NCBI GenBank assembly: GCA_038235385.1
Contig: JBBSTY010000018.1
Coordinates: forward strand, 1 to 37,726
DNA length: 37,726 nt
DNA from: JBBSTY01 sp038235385
GTDB lineage: Bacteria; Actinomycetota; Acidimicrobiia; Acidimicrobiales; Acidimicrobilacustridaceae
Reading direction: 5' to 3'
The notes under the pieces are model-generated. The model was not told where the DNA came from. It did not search any database and saw nothing but the letters and a program-made list of their open reading frames with translations. Below are positions 22,607-30,972 of this stretch, in pieces (positions within the stretch are counted from its first letter, which is position 1; every line of letters begins with the position of its first letter). The translations under genes were made by a program, and so were the position numbers.

Positions 22607-23401
22607 ATGAGGGGGCGCGTTGCGGGGAAGGCACCGGCGGTGGTTGACGGGCGCGCGACGGTTCGCATCGGCTGTTCGGGGTGGAACTACCGGGACTGGC
22701 GGGGGCCCGTCTACCCGGAGGATCTGCCGGCGCGCCGCTGGTTCGAGCACTACGCCACGATCTTCGACACGGTGGAGATCAACAACACCTTCTACCGGTT
22801 GCCCCCGCCCACGACCATGCAGCGATGGGCGCAGCAGGCGCCCCCGGGGTTCCTGTACGCCGTGAAGGTCGGACAGTTCGGTTCCCACCGCAAGAAGCTG
22901 CGTGATGTCGACTCGTGGCTGGCGAACCACCTCGACCGCGTCGAGCAACTGGGCCCGGCACTGGGCCCCAACCTGGTCCAACTCCCGCCCCGGTGGAAGC
23001 GCAACACCGAGCGACTCGACGAGTTCCTCACCGTCGCCCCCTCCCACCTCCGCTGGGCCGTCGAGCTCCGTGACCCGAGCTGGATCCACGACGAGGTGTT
23101 CGAGGTCCTGGCCCGCCACGACGCCGCGCTCGTCCTGCACGACCTCCTCCCCACCCAGCCATGGGAGCTGACGGCATCGTGGACCTACCTCCGGTTCCAC
23201 GGGCCGATGGCCACCTCGGTCCCCTATCGCGGCCGCTACACCAGCAGGCGGCTGTGGCGCATCGCCGAACGGATCGAACCGTGGATCGCCAACGGCATCG
23301 ACCTCTACGCCTACTTCAACAACGACCACGACGGCGACGCCGTCTCCGACGCCCTCTGGCTCCGTCGACGGCTCCAGTCGCCGCGACCACACGCCGCCTG
23401 A
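22607..23401 (+). CDS. DUF72 (YecE-like) TIM-barrel protein
   Basis: 264 residues. Typical DUF72 pattern: IGCSGWNYRDWRGPVYPE near the start, FDTVEINNTFYRLPPPTT, FLYAVKVGQF, VQLPPRWKRN, WAVELRDPSW, then YLRFHGP and YAYFNNDHDGDAV at the end. The family adopts a TIM-barrel fold and has no established function, although structure comparisons suggest an endonuclease IV-like relative. It stands alone 196 bp after the respiratory operon; that gap contains only short CGACCGACAACC-like repeats. The start is not certain; GTG at 22643 is an alternative. Confidence 0.9.
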   Translation: MRGRVAGKAPAVVDGRATVRIGCSGWNYRDWRGPVYPEDLPARRWFEHYATIFDTVEINNTFYRLPPPTTMQRWAQQAPPGFLYAVKVGQFGSHRKKLRDVDSWLANHLDRVEQLGPALGPNLVQLPPRWKRNTERLDEFLTVAPSHLRWAVELRDPSWIHDEVFEVLARHDAALVLHDLLPTQPWELTASWTYLRFHGPMATSVPYRGRYTSRRLWRIAERIEPWIANGIDLYAYFNNDHDGDAVSDALWLRRRLQSPRPHAA

Positions 23402-23496
23402 ATCACGAGCGTGCGCCATCGAGACCCAGGCCGCTCGCACGCCATCCGTCGAGCCGAACCGGCAGGGGTCGGGCGCGGAGCCGCACCCTGCGGACG

Positions 23497-24141
23497 TCAC
23501 CGCTCAGGGGTGAGGGTGGCGGCCGGACTCGCGGCAGGCGTCCATGAGACGCTGGTGCCGAGAGCGACGACGAGCACGACGTTCACGGCAACGGCGAGGG
23601 GAGCGACGTTGGCGATGTGGGCGACAGGCCACAGCGCGGCGCCGACGAGCACCGCTGCGGCGGGCCAGCGATGACCCAAACGCTGCATGGCCCGTGCCAC
23701 GAGTGCCAGCGACAGCGGGAACACGAGCCCGAGCAGCTTGATGACGATCGCCGGCCCCGATCGATCGACGAGCGCCATGTCTCCGAAGGATTGGTGGATC
23801 GCCTCGAACCCGTAGGCCGCGTCGCCGATCGCCCCGGCCACGGCGGTGAACAGGAGTGCGGTGATGAGCCAGGATCCTCCCGGAGCCCAGGTGGCGAAGC
23901 GGAGCACGAGGATGCCATACCCGACGGCGGCAAGGACGTGGACGACGCCGGCGTTGCCGCTGTGCCAACCCTGGAAGGCGTACAGCGCGTCGGCCCCCAA
24001 CATGAGAACGGGTGCGACGACGAGCGCAGCGGTGAGCATGCGGTCAGCGGGCGACCCGACCGGCGCAAGCGTGGCACGGGCAGCGGCGGCAGCGGTGGTG
24101 GGGTTGGAGTTGTTGTCGGTGGTGCCGGTGATGGTGGTCAT
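23497..24141 (-). CDS. six-helix membrane protein, family not recognised
   Basis: 214 residues. A Thr/Asn/Ala-rich start of ~35 residues precedes six hydrophobic segments (about 36-55, 63-82, 88-108, 128-150, 157-175 and 178-198). It is Ala/Val/Gly-rich with few charges. The ATG at 24141 is fixed by GAGGAGG 6 nt upstream. It is divergent from a membrane-anchored LuxR regulator 140 bp away, which suggests control by it. No function can be assigned. Confidence 0.8.
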   Translation of the reverse strand: MTTITGTTDNNSNPTTAAAAARATLAPVGSPADRMLTAALVVAPVLMLGADALYAFQGWHSGNAGVVHVLAAVGYGILVLRFATWAPGGSWLITALLFTAVAGAIGDAAYGFEAIHQSFGDMALVDRSGPAIVIKLLGLVFPLSLALVARAMQRLGHRWPAAAVLVGAALWPVAHIANVAPLAVAVNVVLVVALGTSVSWTPAASPAATLTPER

Positions 24142-24220
24142 GGGAATCCTCCTCGGTCGGACGTGGTTCGTCGATCGACCCTGCGCCGATCTGCTCCGCG
24201 TTCCCACGGGGCGATCCCTG

Positions 24221-24240
24221 TTGTGGGAGATCTAGGGAGA
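24221..24240. promoter_or_regulatory. GGGAGA direct repeat in a divergent promoter
   Basis: Within the 140-bp gap between the membrane protein and the LuxR gene, GGGAGATCTAGGGAGA (24225-24240) has two GGGAGA units separated by TCTA. It could be a regulator-binding site for both genes. On the right, GATGAT (24270-24275) ends 6 nt before the LuxR GTG, consistent with leaderless transcription. Confidence 0.35.
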
Positions 24241-24281
24241 ACCCTGGCCCTTCGACGCCAGAGGCCTGGGATGATGAGCCC

Positions 24282-25694
24282 GTGAGGATCGGAACAGCGG
24301 ACCGTTCACGACACGGCGACACCGTCCGGCTCCTGCTGTTGAGTGGGGTCGTGGTCGTCGTGGTGGCGGGGTTCGCCCGGGGTGTCTGGCTCCCGAACCT
24401 CCACAACGGGCTGCTCGCACTCGCGTTCGCATCCGTCGGGGTCTATGTGTTGCACCAGCAACCGCAGAACCGTTGCGGCATCGCGTTCCTGGTCACCGGC
24501 GTCGTGGAGGCGGTGATGTTCCTGGGCCGCCAGATCGGCCACGATCCGGGACACGGAGCGAGTCCGTGGTGGGGATGGCTCGGCGTCTGGCCACTCGTGG
24601 TCGGGCTGGCGCTCGTCACGGTGTCGGTGATCCTGTTTCCAGACGGCTCGCTCCCATCCCCAGCCTGGCGCTGGGTCGTCGGTATCGGCGCCGCCGTGAC
24701 GACCGCTCTGGCCGGCTTGTCGGCGCTGTGGGCCGCAGGCGCGGCCTCGGCCGGCGTCGTCACGCCCCATCCGTTCACCGTCGCCGGGACAGCAGCGGCC
24801 GAGGATCTTTGGAACATCGCGGCCCGGCCGATCTACGTCGTGTTCCAGGTCGTGTGGCTCGTCGCCGTGATCAGCCGCTGGCGAGGGTCGGGCCCGGTGG
24901 CCCGGCGCCAGCTCACCGTCGTCAGCGCCGCGGCGGCCATCTCGTTGGTCGCACTCGCAGCAGGTCTCCTGGTGTGGGGAACGCCGACCGCCGGAGTCCT
25001 CGCCGTGTGCTTGGTGCCGGTCGCGGCGGGCTGGGCGATCGTGCACGGACAGTACCTCGCCACGCACTCCGCACTCACCTGGTTGGCTCGGCGATCCGAC
25101 GATGCTGCCGCATTGCCGGCCGAGCTCGCGGAGGCCATCGCCGACGCGCTCGGTGCCCGGGAAGTCATCGTGTGGGCCCGGCGCACCAATCGCTACCACG
25201 CGGTCGGGATGTGGCCCGAGCCAGCCGAGGAGATCGTGCCCGTCAACGACCTCGACCCCGCCGACCTGACCGCCAACCATCCGACCCGGACGGTGCACCT
25301 GATAGCCCGCGGCGAAACCGAGCTCGGCGCAGTCGTCGTCGACCGGCGCCATCCGCTGTCACGTCACGACGATCGGTTGCTCGACGGGTTCTGCGGTCAG
25401 GCGACGCTCGTCCTCGAACACCTGGCCGCATCATCGGCGGCCACCGGCAGTCCGACCGGACGACGTTTCGACCACCTCACCCCGAGGGAGATCGAGGTCC
25501 TCGACCTCATGGCCCAGGGGCGCTCGAATGCCGGCATCTGCGAGCAGCTCCACCTCAGCATCAAGACCATCGAGCCTGCCGTGTCCTCGATCTTCACCAA
25601 GCTGAACCTGCCACCGGGGCGAGAGAGCAACCGGCGAGTGCTCGCGGTGCTGGCCTACGTCGACGACGGGCGGGCACGTACGCACGACGCGTGA
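24282..25694 (+). CDS. membrane-anchored LuxR-type regulator with GAF-like domain
   Basis: 470 residues. The first ~265 residues hold about seven to eight transmembrane helices, ending GWAIVHGQYLATHSALTWLA. A soluble GAF-like segment follows (about 270-385: AIADALGAREVIVWARR to HDDRLLDGFCGQATLVLEHL). The C-terminal LuxR HTH (about 400-460) reads LTPREIEVLDLMAQGRSNAG then SIKTIEPAVSSIFTKLNL. It looks like a kinase-free one-component sensor in which membrane sensing is fused directly to DNA binding. The GTG start and spacing suggest a leaderless mRNA. The likely target is the divergent membrane protein gene. Confidence 0.88.
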   Translation: MRIGTADRSRHGDTVRLLLLSGVVVVVVAGFARGVWLPNLHNGLLALAFASVGVYVLHQQPQNRCGIAFLVTGVVEAVMFLGRQIGHDPGHGASPWWGWLGVWPLVVGLALVTVSVILFPDGSLPSPAWRWVVGIGAAVTTALAGLSALWAAGAASAGVVTPHPFTVAGTAAAEDLWNIAARPIYVVFQVVWLVAVISRWRGSGPVARRQLTVVSAAAAISLVALAAGLLVWGTPTAGVLAVCLVPVAAGWAIVHGQYLATHSALTWLARRSDDAAALPAELAEAIADALGAREVIVWARRTNRYHAVGMWPEPAEEIVPVNDLDPADLTANHPTRTVHLIARGETELGAVVVDRRHPLSRHDDRLLDGFCGQATLVLEHLAASSAATGSPTGRRFDHLTPREIEVLDLMAQGRSNAGICEQLHLSIKTIEPAVSSIFTKLNLPPGRESNRRVLAVLAYVDDGRARTHDA

Positions 25695-26024
25695 CGTCTC
25701 GCGAGAGGCACGCACAAAGGTGGAGGTACCAATCCCGTTCACTCCGCATCGAGCGAGTTCCGCGTCGTCGGCAGCCTCGACCGTTGTTGACGTCTGTCTG
25801 AGCCCGCACCAACGCCCCGGACGAAGGCCACGGTGAGGGACGTCGACGTTCCTCCCGCCACGACCTGCTGCGACGGGTCGCGCTCTGAGCGCCTGGCCCT
25901 GTACAGTCGACGAGCCCTGGAACCTGCACGGCGGACGCTCGTGTGGCCTTCGTCCTGGGTGGTCACCGATCGCCGACGATGGCCTTCGTGTCGAACCGGA
26001 ACCCACCAGGAGAAGACCGACCTC
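25695..26024 (+). other. gene-free region before the second serine hydrolase
   Basis: 330 bp. The hydrolase frame is open from 25833, but its sequence before 26025 is Arg/Cys-rich and unlike a signal peptide. TACAGT near 25902 could be a -10 element. Nothing else is recognisable. Confidence 0.5.
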
Positions 26025-27425
26025 ATGGCCACCTCGACCCGTGACGACGACCGACCTCTGCGGCACGCGTCCGCCGACGGCACCGACTCGACCGTCGGAC
26101 CCGAGCCGGGTGGGTCCGTGGTCGGGGGCCGGCGCGGCCGGCGCTCCGGACGCCGAGGTCGTGGCTGCGCCGCCGGCGCCGTCACACTGGCCATCGCGGC
26201 GCTGGCGCTGACGCCCACGGTTCCGTCCACAGCGGCCGAGCCGCCGCCGGTGCCCGCGGCAGCCGAGTCGTCGCTCGATCCCGCCCTCGTCGCGCGGCTC
26301 GAGGCCGCCCTCGACGAGGGGTTCGCGGCTTCGAAGATGCCCGGGGTGACGGTCGGTCTGTGGATCCCAGGTCAGGGTGAGTGGGTCGCGTCCCGCGGGG
26401 TGTCCGACCTCGGAACCGACGAGCCGATGAACCGAGCCAACCAGAGCAAGATCGGCAGCATCACCAAGACCCTCGTCGGCACCACCGCGCTGCAGATCAT
26501 CGGGGACGGCGAGGTGGGCCTCACGCTCGACGACACGATCGACCGGTGGTACCCCGAGTTCCCCGAAGCCGAGCACATCACCGTGCGCATGCTGCTGAAC
26601 ATGTCGAGCGGGATCGCCAGCCCCGGTGACGCCCAGATCGACCGGATCTGCGCCGACCCGTACTCGATGATCACGCCGGACGAGTACATCGCCATCGGCG
26701 CCGCCACCCCGCGCGAGCCCTACGCGCCGGGCGAGGGGTTCACCTACTCGGGCGTCAACACCTTCCTCCTCGGGCGCATCCTCGAGAAGACCACCGGAAC
26801 CGATCTCACGGCCCTCCTGGACGAGCACCTGCTCGTCCCGCTCGACATGAGCCGGAGCCGCTTCGCCCCCGACGGGCAGCTGACCCCGCCGTTGAACCGC
26901 GGCTACTCGCTGTTCTGCCCGCCGAGCGCGCCCGTGTCGACCGACACGACCGACTGGTACAACCACGAGTCCTGGGCGGCTGGCGCCATGCTGTCCACCC
27001 TCGACGACCTCCACACATGGGGCGTCGCCCTGGGTGAGGGCTTCGGGCTCACGTCCGACCTTCGCACTGCCCGCGTGACCGACGTCGCCCCCGGCGGCAG
27101 CGGCTACGGGCTCGGGGTCGGGGTGCGCATCGATCCCGCCACCGGGTGCACCCTGGGCCTGAGCCACAGCGGGGCCGAACCGGGATACGGCTCCAGTGTC
27201 GCGCACTTCACCACGACGGGTTCGGTGTTCGCCCTCCTCGGCAACGGCGACGGTGGGACCGGTGAGGCGTTCGTCGAGGTCTACAAGTCCCTGACCCCGA
27301 TCCTGCTGGAGGTGGCGGAGGTTCCGCCGACCGAGTCCTGCGTCGCCGAGCCGGCGGCGCCCGTCGCCGTCATCCCCGCCGTCCCCATCATCCCAGTCGT
27401 TGCCGAACCGGCCGTCACGGGCTGA
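26025..27425 (+). CDS. exported beta-lactamase-fold serine hydrolase (DD-peptidase-like)
   Basis: 466 residues. A long Arg-rich leader is followed by a hydrophobic signal (about 48-68), with cleavage likely near STAAEPP. The catalytic domain has S145-I-T-K148 (KIGSITKTLV), the Tyr motif YSGVNTF and the HSGAEPGYG motif. PF00144 members act on beta-lactams, D-amino acid peptides or esters. The C-terminal tail is Val/Pro/Ile-rich (AVIPAVPIIPVV), possibly a wall-spanning or anchoring stretch. The start at 26025 has AGGAG 12 nt upstream. Paralogous in fold to 11533-12843. Confidence 0.9.
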   Translation: MATSTRDDDRPLRHASADGTDSTVGPEPGGSVVGGRRGRRSGRRGRGCAAGAVTLAIAALALTPTVPSTAAEPPPVPAAAESSLDPALVARLEAALDEGFAASKMPGVTVGLWIPGQGEWVASRGVSDLGTDEPMNRANQSKIGSITKTLVGTTALQIIGDGEVGLTLDDTIDRWYPEFPEAEHITVRMLLNMSSGIASPGDAQIDRICADPYSMITPDEYIAIGAATPREPYAPGEGFTYSGVNTFLLGRILEKTTGTDLTALLDEHLLVPLDMSRSRFAPDGQLTPPLNRGYSLFCPPSAPVSTDTTDWYNHESWAAGAMLSTLDDLHTWGVALGEGFGLTSDLRTARVTDVAPGGSGYGLGVGVRIDPATGCTLGLSHSGAEPGYGSSVAHFTTTGSVFALLGNGDGGTGEAFVEVYKSLTPILLEVAEVPPTESCVAEPAAPVAVIPAVPIIPVVAEPAVTG

Positions 27426-27801
27426 CCCGACCGGTTGCGGCAGCCGGCATGCGCGCCGCCCGGGAAGTTGGCGTTGCGCTGCCGGAGCTCCCGGACCGCG
27501 CCAGGGGCCGCGTCAGCGTGGTGGCGGCTCGAGGACGACGGCGGTACCTCGAGCCCGTCGGGGCTCGGCACGCCATGGCGTTGACCGGCCAGAGCCGATG
27601 CGCTCAGGCCGTGCCGGTCACGACGGTCCCACCCGACCAACGCCAACAGCCCAGCCCCACTGGCCCGCCGGTCCTCGACCGATCCACGCGCGAGTCGGGA
27701 GAGCCCCGGATGCCCTCTACGACCGCTCACGACCGCTCACGAGCGCTCACGAAGGTGCGGGGGTCTAGGGTCCTCCGGCATCGAAACGACGAGAGGTGGA
27801 C
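27426..27801 (+). other. gene-free region before the M23 lipoprotein
   Basis: 376 bp with no protein-like frame on either strand. It contains a three-copy 10-bp repeat at 27721-27750, followed by TAGGGT near 27765, which could be the -10 of the downstream gene. Confidence 0.5.
27721..27750 (+). repeat. three tandem 10-bp repeats upstream of the M23 gene
   Basis: GACCGCTCAC, GACCGCTCAC, GAGCGCTCAC in direct tandem, followed by GA. The 10-bp period places each copy on the same DNA face, so it may be an activator-binding array about 50 bp before the mRNA leader. Confidence 0.75.
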
Positions 27802-29103
27802 ATGCGAGACGCACAGGTGCATCGGGGGGAGCGATCGTTCGCTCGAACGGCCGCAGCCATGGTCGCGGCGGGAGCACTCGCACTGGCCGGGTGCAGCAGC
27901 AGCAGCAGCGGTGGCTCGGTTGACGGCAGCGCGACGTCGAGCGCAGCATCGTCGCCGACGACGACATCCAACACGGCGAGATCCGGAGGCGACGCGAGCG
28001 ATGACACGCTGTCGCCGGTCATCGCCACGGTGCTGGCCCCTCCTGTGCCGGTGCGAGGAACTGATGGGCTCGTGCACCTGGCCTACGAACTGCTGGTCAC
28101 GAACGTGGTCGGCCAGCCGGCCACCCTCACCTCGATCCGGGCCATCGACGGCGGCGCGACGTTGCAAGCCCTGACCGGCGACGAGATCGGGGCGTGGTTC
28201 CGCCCCATGAGCGCGCCGACGGGAACGACGGTGCTCGGCCCCGGACAACAGGGAATCGTGTGGATCGACGCCGTCGTGGCCTCGGGGGCTGAGGTCCCGA
28301 CCACCATCGATCACGTGATCGAGGTCACCTATCCGGAGATCGTGCCGCCCCTCACCTCGGCCACGATCACCGAGACCATCGCACCCGTCACGGTGGTCCA
28401 GCAGGAGGCCGCCCGGATCGGCGCGCCCCTGGTGGGACCGGGTTGGGTCGACGGAAACGGCTGTTGCGTCGTGGGCCCCCATCGCGGCGCGGTCAACCCG
28501 ATCAACGGGTGGCTGTGGGCGGCCGAGCGCTACGCGATCGACTACGTGCAGATCAACGGGTCGGGGCGCATGTTCGAGGGCGACAAGACGACGCTGGCGA
28601 GCTACGGCTTCTACGGCGCCGACGTCCTCGCCGTGGGCGACGGAGCGATCGTCTCGATGATGACCGATCAGGTCGAGCAGGTCCCCGGCACCGCGCCGAC
28701 CGGGCTGCAGGTGAACCAGTACGGCGGCAACAACGTGGTCCAGGACATCGGGAACGGCCGCTACGCGTTCTACGCCCACCTGCAAGCCGGAAACCCGCGC
28801 GGACTCGAGGTGGGCCAGATGCTGAAGCGAGGCGAGTCGGTCGGCCTGCTCGGCAACACCGGGAACAGCGATGCACCTCACCTGCACTTCCACGTGATGG
28901 ACGGGCCCAACCCGCTGGTCTCGAACGGGGTCCCCTTCATGATCGATTCGTTCGTCCTCGAGGGTCAGGTCGTATCGGCCGCCAACCTCACCGACGCCGC
29001 CGAGAACGGCGGCGCGTTCCAACTCGACACGACGCAGGTCGGGCCTCGCACCGAGGAGCTCCCGCTCTTCCGCGACGTGATGACCTACACCCGCACGTCC
29101 TGA
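27802..29103 (+). CDS. M23-family metallopeptidase-like lipoprotein
   Basis: 433 residues. Lipobox LAGC (Cys31) and a Ser/Thr-rich linker are followed by a beta-rich domain (about 70-200) of unknown family. The LytM/M23 domain (about 215-390) carries the zinc pattern His in GPHRGAV, Asp in AIDYVQ, and HLHFH in DAPHLHFHVMDGP, with GLLGNTGNS before it. M23 enzymes cut peptidoglycan cross-links, and LytM-like proteins regulate amidases. The insert between the first His and the Asp is longer than usual, so activity is likely but not certain. ATG at 27802 follows GAGAGGTGG; an in-frame GTG two codons upstream would overlap that site. Confidence 0.88.
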   Translation: MRDAQVHRGERSFARTAAAMVAAGALALAGCSSSSSGGSVDGSATSSAASSPTTTSNTARSGGDASDDTLSPVIATVLAPPVPVRGTDGLVHLAYELLVTNVVGQPATLTSIRAIDGGATLQALTGDEIGAWFRPMSAPTGTTVLGPGQQGIVWIDAVVASGAEVPTTIDHVIEVTYPEIVPPLTSATITETIAPVTVVQQEAARIGAPLVGPGWVDGNGCCVVGPHRGAVNPINGWLWAAERYAIDYVQINGSGRMFEGDKTTLASYGFYGADVLAVGDGAIVSMMTDQVEQVPGTAPTGLQVNQYGGNNVVQDIGNGRYAFYAHLQAGNPRGLEVGQMLKRGESVGLLGNTGNSDAPHLHFHVMDGPNPLVSNGVPFMIDSFVLEGQVVSAANLTDAAENGGAFQLDTTQVGPRTEELPLFRDVMTYTRTS

Positions 29104-29411
29104 TCACGGAGGAACGACCACGGGGGTCCGAAGCTGTCGTGAACTCGCAGCGGTGTTCACCCACACCACGTCACGCATCTGGCGGAGGGGCAACCGAGGT
29201 CGGCGGCGTACGTGCTGGGCCAGCAGCTGGGCCACCGCACCGTGCGGGAGCTCGGTCAGTACCCAGCGAGATCGCACGGCGTCCTCGGAAACCGTCGCGA
29301 CGAGGGCCTCGACGTTGTCACGCCTGAGCGCGGCGAACATCTTCCTCGACGACAGCTCTGGCTGAGTCTTCCATCTCGGGCCACCGCGGGTGGGGGGCAG
29401 GGGTCGTCGTA

Positions 29412-29437
29412 GTGGAGGGTCACCGTGGTGGAGGGTC
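29412..29437 (+). repeat. direct repeat GTGGAGGGTC x2 upstream of the peptide gene
   Basis: GTGGAGGGTC at 29412-29421 and 29428-29437, start-to-start 16 bp. It lies 58-83 bp before the likely transcription start at 29495, where an activator could bind. Confidence 0.5.
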
Positions 29438-29481
29438 GTCATGGGGTGGCGCAAGTGGAGCCGGGTCGTGTCGAGTCCCAC

Positions 29482-29487
29482 TACGAT
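29482..29487 (+). promoter_or_regulatory. -10 element giving a leaderless peptide mRNA
   Basis: TACGAT fits TANNNT and ends 7 nt before the ATG at 29495, so transcription would begin at or next to the start codon. No Shine-Dalgarno sequence is present, which supports this. No convincing -35 was found. Confidence 0.55.
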
Positions 29488-29494
29488 CGGGTGC

Positions 29495-29764
29495 ATGAGC
29501 ATCTCCGATGACGACATCAATGAAGAGCCCGTTGACGACGGACTCGCGTCCAACGTGGGCGGAGACGCGGACGCCGCCGACAGCAGCGACGCCGATGCGA
29601 CGGACAGCGATGCCGACGCAACCGACAGCGACGCCGGCGGCACGGATGCGGACGCCACGGACAACGCCGACGCGGATGCGGCCGACAGTGATTCCGACAG
29701 CGGGGATGCTGACGGCACCGACAGTGGCGCCGACAGCGGAGACGCCGACGGCGCCGACTCCTGA
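29495..29764 (+). CDS. Asp-rich heptad-repeat peptide, candidate RiPP precursor
   Basis: 89 residues, 30 of them Asp. Residues 1-23 form a leader-like segment (MSISDDDINEEPVDDGLASN then VGG) ending in Gly-Gly, a common leader-peptide cleavage site. Residues 24-89 consist only of Asp, Ala, Ser, Thr, Gly and Asn. They contain seven copies of D-A-D-[A/G]-[A/T]-D-[S/N], starting at residues 24, 32, 39, 51, 59, 71 and 83; the last copy is the exact C-terminus. There is no Lys, Arg, Cys or aromatic residue anywhere. The next gene encodes a JmjC-type oxygenase starting at or just past its stop, pointing to Asp (or Asn) hydroxylation. DxDxxD also resembles calcium-binding repeats. Function is inferred. 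Confidence 0.75.
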   Translation: MSISDDDINEEPVDDGLASNVGGDADAADSSDADATDSDADATDSDAGGTDADATDNADADAADSDSDSGDADGTDSGADSGDADGADS

Positions 29765-29826
29765 ACCCTGAATCGCGCTGGCGGGTCCGGCGCGTTCCCC
29801 ATCCCGGCGCGCCCGACCTCGCCGAC

Positions 29827-30972
29827 TTGGTCGGCGACGTCGAGGCGTTCCGCCGCGAGGTCGTCTATCAGCGACCGTTGCAGACGCGGGTGCAGGGGTC
29901 GGTCGATCGCTTCGCTGACAGCGAAGCGCTCTGGCGGACGCTGCTGCGCTACGGGACTCGCCAACCCGGCTTCCGGTTGGTGCGGGCCGGCTCCACGGTC
30001 GGACGTGTTGGCGTCAGTCGTCGCGCGGGGATCGGAAACCGCAGCCTGGACGATGTGATCGATCCGAACCGAGTGGTCCATCGGTATCGCAAGGGCGACA
30101 CGGTGGTGCTCCAAGGGTTGCACCACACCGACCCGCACCTCGCCGAGTTGTCGAACAACCTCGCCCTCTCGTTCGACCAGCCGATCCAGATCAACGCCTA
30201 TCTGTCACCACCGGGCGAGCGTGGACTCGACGTGCACTTCGACTATCACGACGTCTTCGTCGTCCAAATCGCAGGCGCGAAGCGGTGGCGGATCTGGGAG
30301 GCACTGGACCGAACGCGCAATCCCGTGAGGGGTTCGCACGCGATCGCGTCGCCGACTCTGGAGGAACTGGGTGAACCCCTCCTCGATCTGACGCTGCGCA
30401 CCGGAGATGTGGTCTATCTACCCCGTGGCTATCCGCATCTGGCTGAGTCGCTCGACGAGCTCTCCGACCACCTCACGATCGGCTTGGTCTCGGTGACCTG
30501 GAACCGGGTCGTCCGCAAAGCCGTCGACGCCGAGGTCGCAGCCGGTCGGATGTCCGCCCCGCTCCCGGTGGGGTTGCTGGACCCGGACGCCGATGTCGAT
30601 CCGTCGCTCGAGCTCGGCACCCTCCGTGACCAGTTGTCGCCGGACCTCTTGAGGAACTGGTTGGCCCGTGAGGTCTGGCGCCGGCAACCCGCGACTCGTC
30701 TCCGCCCCCGCTCTCCTCTCGAGCTCGAACGGTCGGCGTTGCGCTTCACCCCAGGGCCATTGCTCTGGCTGACGATGGTCGGCGACCGAGCGGTGCTGGG
30801 CCTCGGCGATCGGCTCCTCGACCTGCCGATCGAGGCGTACGATTTCCTGGCCGCTCTGCTCGAATCCGGCGATGCCTTTCTTCCGAGCGAGCTCGGAGGT
30901 CTCGACGACGCGTCACGTGACGTCGTCCTCCGGCGCTTGTTGAACGAGGGAGTGATCTCCCATGTCGAATGA
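29827..30972 (+). CDS. JmjC/ROX-type 2-oxoglutarate-Fe(II) oxygenase (cupin_4)
   Basis: 381 residues from the TTG start. The N-terminus has the family FRREVVYQRPL motif. The double-stranded beta-helix carries the facial triad His137, Asp139 (DVHFDYHDVFVVQIAGAKRW) and His204 (VVYLPRGYPH). The last ~75 residues (GLGDRLLDLPIEAYDFLAAL to NEGVISHVE) look like the winged-helix end of ROX/YcfD-type protein hydroxylases, which hydroxylate Arg or His of ribosomal proteins. The start is uncertain: the frame is open back to 29713 with no ATG or GTG, and a CTG at 29761 overlaps the peptide stop as CTGA. The adjacent peptide is the likely substrate. It overlaps the next gene by 11 bp. Confidence 0.85.
   Translation: MVGDVEAFRREVVYQRPLQTRVQGSVDRFADSEALWRTLLRYGTRQPGFRLVRAGSTVGRVGVSRRAGIGNRSLDDVIDPNRVVHRYRKGDTVVLQGLHHTDPHLAELSNNLALSFDQPIQINAYLSPPGERGLDVHFDYHDVFVVQIAGAKRWRIWEALDRTRNPVRGSHAIASPTLEELGEPLLDLTLRTGDVVYLPRGYPHLAESLDELSDHLTIGLVSVTWNRVVRKAVDAEVAAGRMSAPLPVGLLDPDADVDPSLELGTLRDQLSPDLLRNWLAREVWRRQPATRLRPRSPLELERSALRFTPGPLLWLTMVGDRAVLGLGDRLLDLPIEAYDFLAALLESGDAFLPSELGGLDDASRDVVLRRLLNEGVISHVE

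Larger units (their letters stand above)
29104..29494 (+). other. gene-free region carrying the control DNA of the Asp-rich peptide
   Basis: 391 bp. No protein-like frame is convincing. The last 95 bp contain a direct repeat and a -10 element positioned for leaderless transcription of the peptide gene. Confidence 0.6.

Noticed and set aside
29104..29390. Possible integrase/transposase relic on either strand
   Set aside because: A few integrase-like words appear, but no consistent frame or catalytic motif could be followed.
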